Below, in pieces: positions 57,986 to 64,000 of a stretch of 64,000 nt of DNA. Made by a program: the position numbers and the translations under genes. The stretch comes from JAEUHQ01 sp964538915. Lineage in GTDB: Bacteria > Planctomycetota > UBA1135 > UBA2386. The notes under the pieces are model-generated. The model had not been told where the DNA came from. It searched no databases and saw only the letters and a list, made by a program, of their open reading frames with translations. Numbering within the stretch: the stretch's first letter is position 1; every line of letters begins with the position of its first letter. The DNA is taken from positions 1 to 64,000 of the forward strand of contig CAZIFB010000001.1 in assembly GCA_964538915.1 (NCBI GenBank), written 5' to 3'.

Positions 57986-60067
57986 ATGACGACGCTCCGC
58001 CTCGCGTTCGTTCTCGCCGCTGCGACCCCGCTGCTGTCGCAGACGCCCCCTTCGCCGATGTTCGTGCCCGGCGACGTGTCCGCGCTCGAAGCTCGCGTCG
58101 TCGCGGCGCGCCAGGTCGAGGGTCCGCTGCAGGTCCTGTCGGTCGAGGTGAGCAACAAGGGGACGGTCGCGGCCGAACCGCTGCAGTTCCGCGTCGAAGT
58201 CCAGGCGAAGAAGCCCGATGCACCGCAGGTCGCGACCTTCGCGCGGGCGCAGCTGCCGCACGCGGCGCGCTTCGGTCGTCCGGTGGCGGCGGGCGGCAAG
58301 CAGACGTACTTCGTGCCGACCGTGCTGCCGGGAAAGAAGGGGCAGTTCACGGTGCGTGTGACGGCGGCGTCGTTCGTCGAGGGCGGCGCCATCGACAAGC
58401 CCGCGGTGACGATCGGGAAGCCCGAGCAGGTGCAGCGGGAGTCGATGGCCGGCACGTTCCCGGTCACGAAGGTCGCGATGACCAACCCGCTGGACGCGAC
58501 GCTCGATCTCCTGCTCCTGGTCACGTACGAGCAGCCGCGGGACCGTGTGGACCTGGTCGGCGTGCGCCTCGATCCGCGTGCGACCCGCGACGTGCTGATC
58601 GTCACGCTGCCCGGGATCGATGCATACCTCGATCCGATGCTCGAGGCGCCGGGCTGTGCCGTGAAGGCGACGGCTTTCGAGATCGTGGACTGGTGCGTGG
58701 TCGGCGCGATGCCGGACGGCGCGGCCGCCGAAGTCCTGCGTCCCGCGTACGACGCGTGGTACCGCTGGCCGGAGCCGGAGCCCGCCGTCGCCGGCGACTT
58801 CGTGTTCGAGGAGCGGCGGATGCGCTTCCAGCAGCCGGGCAAGTTCGACGACTTCCTGATCAAGGGGCGTTTCTCGATGGACGCCGGCGGGAAGCTGGAC
58901 GTGGAGATGCGCGAAGGCACGGGCGCCAACGCGTCGTTCCTGATCCGTGCGGCGATCGAGAACCTGCGCCGACCCGACTTCGCGGGGCTCGTGGCGCGGA
59001 ACCGGCTCGAACTCGTCGCCGACGATCGCGTCGCGCTGGTGGGGCCCGGATGGTCGACGGAGCGGCACAACGGCGGCGCGCACGGTACCGGCGGTTCCGT
59101 GCGACCCGAAGAGTGCGACGACGTGCAGGTGCGCGACGGCCGGATCGTCGGCGACGGCATGGGCAGCGGCGAACGATCGGTGTGGGAATGGCAATCGATC
59201 GGCGGACGGCTCGTCCGGACGCGCCGGTTCGCGTCGTACCTCGACACGCGTTTCGCGTACGCGGTCGTCGACGGACGTGTGGTTCCGACCAGTGCGAGCC
59301 AGATCTCGATGGCCGGTACGAGCGTGACCACGATCTCCGAACTCTCGCTCGCCGGCATCCGCTTCGACGGCGGCGGCACGGTTCCCGTGAAGCAGCCGGG
59401 CGGGCCAGGGGCGGCGGCGCTGCAGGCCGTTTGGAACGCGGGCTACCGGTTGCCGACCGCGCCGATCGTGGTCGAGGCGAAGTTCGCGCTGACGACCGGC
59501 AACGACGGCGTGTGGCGCGGGAAGAAGAAACTGTCCGGCCGCATCGTGATGGAGGGCATCGGGCGCAACCTGCGTTCGTCGGACATCGAGTTCGACGGCA
59601 ACCTCGCACGCGAGGATGAAGTGCAGCTCGCGGCCGTCCTGCGCGATCGTCTGGGGATGTGGTTCGGCCGCGACTTCAACGATCGCGAGCCGTTCGAGGA
59701 GCTGTTCGCCGGCGCCACCATCGAGGGCCCCGATGCAGAAGGCGTGTTCCGTGTCGCGGACTGTCGCGTCGATCGCGTCGACACCGGTGGCGGGCTCGTC
59801 CGCGGCTTCCGCGCGACCGATGGCGGGTCCACCACGAAGTTCACGTGGGAGAAGATCGGCGACCGTCAGGTCGTCGTGAAGATCGACGAGAAGATCGGCG
59901 GCCCGGACACTCCGGCTGCGGGGCGGTGGGACGCTGCGACGGTCGTCGCGATGACGCCGGTCGGTGAGCACCTGTTGCCGACGAAGATCGCGTTCGAGCA
60001 CATCTTCGGCCGCGACTGGCTCCCGGAGACGATCGTGCTGCGCGACGTGAAGCTGCGTTCGAAGTGA
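57986..60067 (+). CDS. Large secreted protein of unknown function
   Basis: 693 residues from the ATG at 57986, with signal MTTLRLAFVLAAATPLLSQT. The N-terminal ~130 residues resemble an immunoglobulin-like/CARDB fold (LQVLSVEVSNKGTVAAEPLQFRVEVQAKK, KQTYFVPTVLPGKKGQFTVRV). A middle part (MPDGAAAEVLRPAYDAWYRWPEPEPAVAGDFVF) and several beta-rich segments follow. I recognise no family for the body. TACACA lies 9 nt before the ATG, a weak form of the -10 box. It is divergent from the DUF1992 gene and probably localises to the envelope. Confidence 0.75.
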   Translation: MTTLRLAFVLAAATPLLSQTPPSPMFVPGDVSALEARVVAARQVEGPLQVLSVEVSNKGTVAAEPLQFRVEVQAKKPDAPQVATFARAQLPHAARFGRPVAAGGKQTYFVPTVLPGKKGQFTVRVTAASFVEGGAIDKPAVTIGKPEQVQRESMAGTFPVTKVAMTNPLDATLDLLLLVTYEQPRDRVDLVGVRLDPRATRDVLIVTLPGIDAYLDPMLEAPGCAVKATAFEIVDWCVVGAMPDGAAAEVLRPAYDAWYRWPEPEPAVAGDFVFEERRMRFQQPGKFDDFLIKGRFSMDAGGKLDVEMREGTGANASFLIRAAIENLRRPDFAGLVARNRLELVADDRVALVGPGWSTERHNGGAHGTGGSVRPEECDDVQVRDGRIVGDGMGSGERSVWEWQSIGGRLVRTRRFASYLDTRFAYAVVDGRVVPTSASQISMAGTSVTTISELSLAGIRFDGGGTVPVKQPGGPGAAALQAVWNAGYRLPTAPIVVEAKFALTTGNDGVWRGKKKLSGRIVMEGIGRNLRSSDIEFDGNLAREDEVQLAAVLRDRLGMWFGRDFNDREPFEELFAGATIEGPDAEGVFRVADCRVDRVDTGGGLVRGFRATDGGSTTKFTWEKIGDRQVVVKIDEKIGGPDTPAAGRWDAATVVAMTPVGEHLLPTKIAFEHIFGRDWLPETIVLRDVKLRSK

Positions 60068-60112
60068 CCGCGTGTCCCCGGCGCGCCCGTGGCGCGACAA
60101 TCCGCGGCCACG

Positions 60113-61504
60113 ATGATCCGCGATCTCGCGCCGCTCCTGCTCGTCTGCTCCGTCGCCGCGGCGCAGGCCCCTTGCCACGACCTGCTGGCGGTCGCCGGGA
60201 TCCAGCAGGACCTGCTGGTCGCCTATCCGGTGACCGGCAGTTCGTGTGTGCAGGTCGATCAGCGCGGCCTCACGCTGTATCGCGAGACGGCCGGTTCGTT
60301 CACGCTGCAGACGGTCGTTCCGATCGCATCCGCGACGAAGACGCTCTCCGCTGCGGTGCTGATGTCGCTGGTCGACAGCGGTGACCTGTCGCTCGACGAC
60401 ACCGTGGGCCAGTGGCTGCCCGAATGGAACAACGGCATCCGCGCGTCGATCACGCTGCGCATGTGCTTCACGCACACCGCGGGTCTGCCGTCGGCGCACC
60501 CGGCCGTCGGCGACGACGCGATCACGTTGCGTGCCGCGGCGATGCAACTCGCGAACGTGCCGCTGTCGTATTCACCGGGGACGGCGTTTCTCTACGGCGG
60601 CGTGTCCATGCACGTCGCCGGCGCGGTGTGCGAAGTGGCCGCCGGCCAGTCGTGGAACCAGCTCTTCCAGCAGCGCATCGCGACGCCGCTCGGGATGACC
60701 GCGACCGACTACGGCGCGTTCGGCACGACGGCGAACCCGCGCATCGCCGGCGGCGCGCGCGCCGACCTCGGCGACTTCGCCGCGTTCGTGGACATGCTGC
60801 GGAATCGCGGCACGCGCAACGCGGTGCAGGTGCTGTCGCCGGCGAGCGTCGACGAGATGCTGCGTGCGCAGACCGTCGGCGTGCCGGTCCTCGAGACCCC
60901 GCATCCGCACGGCGCGCCCTACGGGATCGGCGCCTGGATCGAACGCCGCGACGCGCAGGGCCGCACGCTGCTCGCCGAGGCCGCGGGTGCGTTCGGCTTC
61001 ATCGGCTGGGTCGATCGTGCCCACGACGCGAGCGGCGTGTTCCTCGTGCGCAACTCGAACGACCAGACGTTCCCCTACGTGGAGCGGGTGTGGGCCGCGT
61101 GCGACGATGCCCTGCTGCCGGACGGACTCGCGTGCGTCGGCGTGCCGTCACCGGCCTGCACGACCGGTTCGTGGCTCGGAGCGAACGTCGCGGCGCGCAC
61201 GGGCGAGGCGGAGTTCGCGTTGGTCGCGGCGCGCGGGCCGGCGAACGGGCTCGGTGCAGTCTTCCTCGGGGACGTGCTGCCGACGGGCGTCGTGATCGCC
61301 GACCTCTCGTTGTTCGTCGGTCCCGTGCCGGCGCTGCTCGGCGCGTTCTTCGCCGATGCGGCGGGACGCGCTCGCCTGCCGACGCCGCTCGTCGGCGTTC
61401 CTGCGGGCACCGCCGTCGGCCTGCAGGCGTTCTGGCTCGCGGATCCGTGCGCCGCGCTCGGGCTGTCGGCGAGCCACGGCGTCGCGCTCGACGTGCTGCC
61501 CTGA
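60113..61504 (+). CDS. Secreted serine hydrolase of the beta-lactamase fold, with shared C-terminal domain
   Basis: 463 residues from the ATG at 60113; the frame is open to 60089. The signal ends CSVAAAQAPC. The beta-lactamase/PBP-like part has the SxxK motif in PIASATKTLSAAVLMSLV, then SLDDTVGQWLPEW, CFTHTAGLPS and LYGGVSMHVAGAVCEVA (YxG instead of YxN) and GAYGTTANPRIAGGARADLGDFAAFVDML. It lacks a clear KTG triad. Such proteins are esterases, peptidases or inactive relatives. The last ~110 residues (from CTTGSWLGANVAARTGEAEF) resemble the shared C-terminal domain. GACAAT lies 11 nt upstream. Confidence 0.85.
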   Translation: MIRDLAPLLLVCSVAAAQAPCHDLLAVAGIQQDLLVAYPVTGSSCVQVDQRGLTLYRETAGSFTLQTVVPIASATKTLSAAVLMSLVDSGDLSLDDTVGQWLPEWNNGIRASITLRMCFTHTAGLPSAHPAVGDDAITLRAAAMQLANVPLSYSPGTAFLYGGVSMHVAGAVCEVAAGQSWNQLFQQRIATPLGMTATDYGAFGTTANPRIAGGARADLGDFAAFVDMLRNRGTRNAVQVLSPASVDEMLRAQTVGVPVLETPHPHGAPYGIGAWIERRDAQGRTLLAEAAGAFGFIGWVDRAHDASGVFLVRNSNDQTFPYVERVWAACDDALLPDGLACVGVPSPACTTGSWLGANVAARTGEAEFALVAARGPANGLGAVFLGDVLPTGVVIADLSLFVGPVPALLGAFFADAAGRARLPTPLVGVPAGTAVGLQAFWLADPCAALGLSASHGVALDVLP

Positions 61505-61517
61505 TCCGACCGGCTCG

Positions 61518-63443
61518 TCAGCGCACCACGACCGTCTCGCGTGCCATCGGCGCCAAGGGCAGCAGGCGCAGGGTCGAGCCGTCCGCTGCGAGAAGGCGCG
61601 CGACCGCCGCGTCGGCGCGTGTGAACAGCACGAACGCTGCGTCGCCGGTCCAGCGGTGGCGCGTGCGCTGCGGCGCCGGTTCCCGGTCGACGAACGCCGG
61701 CAAGGGTCGCTCCGCCGCGTCGGTGATCTCGATCGCGACGGCGGTCGGCCAGCGCGGGTGATCCGCGAACGACAGGCCGTGCGGCACGTCCGCGAGGAGC
61801 GTGAGCGGCGCGTCGGTGGTGGGCACGTCGATCGTCGTCCGCAGCCAACCGTTCTCCCGGACACCGATGGCCAGCGCGGTCGACGGGGGCGAGAAGTCGA
61901 ACGACCCGTCGCGGTCCGTGCGCGTGGTGGCGACGACCGTGTACTCCTGAACCTCGCCGATCCGTTGCAGCGGCATCAGCGCGGCAACCTGCACGTCTCC
62001 GGCGGGCGCGCCGAGCGGACGCGTTGCCCGGCCGCGCAGCCGGCGAGGGCGCGCGTCGGGTAGCCGCATCACGACGTCGTCGGCGCCAGGGAGCACCGGC
62101 GCACTCACGACGGTCCGATGCGACTTCCACTCGACCGCGCGCAGCACGTACGGGTGCGGCCAGAGTCCCGTGAGCACGAATTCGCCGTTCGCGTCCGTTT
62201 GCGCGAAGTGGGCCGAGTTGCACACACCTTCGCCGAGCACGGCTTCGCCTTCCATCGTGGTGGCCAGGTCCTCGAGGGGCTGCAGCACGGAGCTCGACGA
62301 GGGGTCCGGGTCGAGCGGCTCCGCTTCGGCGAGGAAGACCGTTGCGCGGGAGACCGGCTCTTCGGCAGCGTCGACGACGCGGCCGCGGATCGTGGCCAGC
62401 GGCGCGCCGAAGCGCAGCTCGAGGTCGACGGTGTCGGTCGCGACCGCGAGCGAACGCATACCGTCGCGGACCACGACGAGGATCGGTGCGTTCGGACCGG
62501 ATCCGCTCGGCGGCAGCAGTCGCGCACTGATGCGGTCGGGTCGTTCCGCAGGGTCGCGATCGAGGGGGAGCCGTGCGGTTCCTTCGGCATCGGCCCAGCG
62601 GTCCTCGGCGCCGAGGCGCACGATCGCGCGCGCTGCGGGCCGGCCGTCGGCGTGGCGAACGTGAACCACGAGTTGCGGAAGCGCCCTGGCCGGCTCTGTT
62701 GCAGCAGGCTCCTGCGCGACCGCGTCGCCGCCGGCGAGGACGGCCGTTCGTTCCGTCCCGGGCGGGGCCGTCGGGGGCGCGTCGTGTCCGTGAGTTCGCG
62801 CGCTCGGCGTCCGCGTCTGCGCGGGCGGTGTGTCGGCTGCGGCCCGGGACAACGCGGTGCCGGCGGCGACGAAGGTCAGCGCCGATGCCGCCACCGCCCA
62901 CGCGGCGCGCCTCTGCGTTCCGGGCATTCGCGGCAGGAGCATCCACGCGCCACGAGCCGGACGTTCGCGCCGCGCGAGGCGCGCGAGAACGAGTTCCCGC
63001 GCTCGCTGAAGGCGCTTGCGCACCGCGGCTTCGCTCGTGCCGTCCGCGATCGCGATCGCTGCGATCGACTCACCGTTCTCGTGGTGCCGCAGCAGCGTCC
63101 CGCGGTACGGCTCGGCGAGTTCGCACACGGCGGTGGCGACGCGGCGTACTTCCTCCATGCGTTCGACCAGGGCCAGCGTCGACGGCGCGGTCGGGTTCTG
63201 CGTCGCAACGGCCCGCTCCCTCTCGTCCCTGCGGCGGCGCGAACGATGCAGCAGCGCGGCGGCGCGGCGCGCGATCGTCGCCAGCAGCGGGCGGGCGTGG
63301 TTGCGTCGCTGCACCGCGGCGAGCCACGTCGACTGCAGTACGTCGTCCACGTCGCTCGTGGTCACCAGCTGCCGGACGAACGCGCGCAGCCAGTGAAGGT
63401 CGTCCGCCAGTGGCCACACGATCGGATCGGAACCTCGGTTCAT
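61518..63443 (-). CDS. ECF sigma factor fused through a membrane segment to an extracytoplasmic domain
   Basis: 641 residues in one frame. Sigma region 2 lies at ~5-75 (LHWLRAFVRQLVTTSDVDDVLQSTWLAAVQRR, LLATIARRAAALLHRSRRR). Region 4 lies at ~95-158 (LAEPYRGTLLRHHENGESIAAIAIADGTSEAAVRKRLQRARELVLARL). A single membrane segment is at ~179-201 (RAAWAVAASALTFVAAGTAL), then a Pro/Thr/Ala-rich linker to ~245. Outside the membrane are carboxypeptidase-regulatory-like beta domains: ~256-345, ~350-455 (IRGRVVDAAEEPVSRATVFLAEAEPLD with DANGEFVLTGLWPHPYVLRAVE) and ~475-550 (LRGRATRPLGAPAGDVQVAAL with DRDGSFDFSPPS), to 641. This would tether the sigma factor to the membrane with an outside sensor. Confidence 0.9.
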   Translation of the reverse strand: MNRGSDPIVWPLADDLHWLRAFVRQLVTTSDVDDVLQSTWLAAVQRRNHARPLLATIARRAAALLHRSRRRRDERERAVATQNPTAPSTLALVERMEEVRRVATAVCELAEPYRGTLLRHHENGESIAAIAIADGTSEAAVRKRLQRARELVLARLARRERPARGAWMLLPRMPGTQRRAAWAVAASALTFVAAGTALSRAAADTPPAQTRTPSARTHGHDAPPTAPPGTERTAVLAGGDAVAQEPAATEPARALPQLVVHVRHADGRPAARAIVRLGAEDRWADAEGTARLPLDRDPAERPDRISARLLPPSGSGPNAPILVVVRDGMRSLAVATDTVDLELRFGAPLATIRGRVVDAAEEPVSRATVFLAEAEPLDPDPSSSSVLQPLEDLATTMEGEAVLGEGVCNSAHFAQTDANGEFVLTGLWPHPYVLRAVEWKSHRTVVSAPVLPGADDVVMRLPDARPRRLRGRATRPLGAPAGDVQVAALMPLQRIGEVQEYTVVATTRTDRDGSFDFSPPSTALAIGVRENGWLRTTIDVPTTDAPLTLLADVPHGLSFADHPRWPTAVAIEITDAAERPLPAFVDREPAPQRTRHRWTGDAAFVLFTRADAAVARLLAADGSTLRLLPLAPMARETVVVR

Positions 63444-63519
63444 GCGCCGTGGATTGCCGCGGTCGGCCGCGCGTGACAGGATCTTCGCGGCCGACCACGA
63501 CGTCCACCGGTCGCGGCGA

Positions 63520-64000
63520 TCACTGCCATCCGCCGAGGGTGATCCTGCGCCCGAGTGTGGTGATCAGCCCCGCGGCGTTCGCGCCCGGGTCGAGCACCAC
63601 GCCCTGCGACGTGACGACGAGGCCGATCGAGTCCGGGGAGGGCGGCGTCTGCCACGTCATCTCCGCCTTGCCGGTCGCGTCGCTGATGTCCGCGAGGAGG
63701 ATGATCGGGTCGGTGTAGAGCCAGCAGTTCGGCGCGCCGATGCCCGCGAGCGGGGCGAAGAACTGCTGCACACCGAGCGCCGTCAGCGCGATGTGGTTCG
63801 CGAACAGGTTGCCGACCGTGAAGTCCAGCTTCTCGCCGACGTCGGGTGTGCCGGAGACCGTGAACGTCGGCAGGCCGTGGGAGCCGGCGCACGACTGTCC
63901 GACCGGCGAAACCGAGCCGGCGACGTGGATGAACGGCGGGATGCTGTATTGCGGGAACAGGTCGTTCTGCGGCCACGCGGTGATCGTGTTCGCGATGTCG
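63520..64000 (-). CDS. Secreted protein, C-terminal part (runs off the window)
   Basis: The reverse frame is open from the window edge (first full codon at 63999) to the TGA at 63520-63522, about 159 residues. It includes NTITAWPQNDLFPQYSIPPF, SVSPVGQSCAGSHGLPTFTVSGTPDVGEKLDFTVGNLFANHIALTALGVQQFF, then DPIILLADISDATGKAEMTW and IGLVVTSQGVVLDPG to the end (RRITLGGW). From SCAGSHGLP the pattern matches the C-terminal domain shared by other secreted proteins in this window. The N-terminal part, including any signal, is beyond base 64000. Confidence 0.75.
   Translation of the reverse strand, partial: DIANTITAWPQNDLFPQYSIPPFIHVAGSVSPVGQSCAGSHGLPTFTVSGTPDVGEKLDFTVGNLFANHIALTALGVQQFFAPLAGIGAPNCWLYTDPIILLADISDATGKAEMTWQTPPSPDSIGLVVTSQGVVLDPGANAAGLITTLGRRITLGGWQ

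Noticed and set aside
1..64000. tRNA, rRNA, CRISPR, insertion sequences or phage genes.
   Set aside because: None of the expected structures, repeats, transposase motifs or phage proteins were recognised anywhere in the window.

Overview
The window is very GC-rich (about 70% by eye) and almost fully coding, with about 57 protein genes and no tRNA, rRNA, CRISPR array or insertion sequence that I can see. The gene content points to a Planctomycetota-like bacterium. It has many ECF sigma factors, several paired with transmembrane Ser/Thr kinases, and one sigma factor fused to an extracytoplasmic domain. It also has many secreted beta-propeller or FG-GAP proteins, small lipoproteins, and kinases with TPR or formylglycine-generating-enzyme (FGE) tails. 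I cannot name a genus from sequence alone.

Layout. 1-3121: the start of a YgiQ radical SAM gene, then an FG-GAP repeat gene broken by one in-frame TAA. 3419-7426: a small DNA-binding-like protein, an alpha/beta hydrolase lipoprotein, a SOUL protein, a HEAT-repeat protein, and a small membrane protein followed by a C39-like cysteine peptidase. 7541-12656: secreted propeller proteins, an AhpD-like protein and a methyltransferase. 12764-18829: two ECF sigma/kinase pairs around a Tat-exported cupin. 19039-21006: a ferredoxin-methyltransferase fusion and an ankyrin protein. 21215-27427: three large polytopic membrane proteins (a TMTC-type GT-C enzyme and two GT-C-like ones) with a lipoprotein. 27504-30447: a kinase-TPR/ECF pair. 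30520-35109: lipoproteins, a DUF3592 membrane protein, a YkgJ cysteine-cluster protein and a lone FlgG-like lipoprotein. 35283-41487: a 13-repeat propeller protein, thiopurine methyltransferase, a frameshifted lipoprotein gene and a CotH-like protein. 41558-50409: a large kinase-TPR protein, an orphan ParB-like protein and secreted proteins. 50519-57846: membrane and ankyrin proteins, DinB/TetR with a duplicated operator, a Tat-lipoprotein LigB-type dioxygenase, and a MarR/SRPBCC pair. 57986-64000: secreted proteins, a beta-lactamase-fold hydrolase, the tethered sigma factor, and the C-terminal part of one more secreted protein.

Three themes link the genes. First, signalling appears to run through Ser/Thr kinases and adjacent sigma factors; no anti-sigma gene is visible. 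Second, at least eight secreted proteins end in what looks like one shared C-terminal domain of about 110-130 residues, possibly a surface or sorting module. Third, nine genes have a TANNNT box 6-13 nt before the start codon, mostly with no Shine-Dalgarno, which suggests leaderless or very short-leader mRNAs. Other genes have clear AGGAG-type sites.
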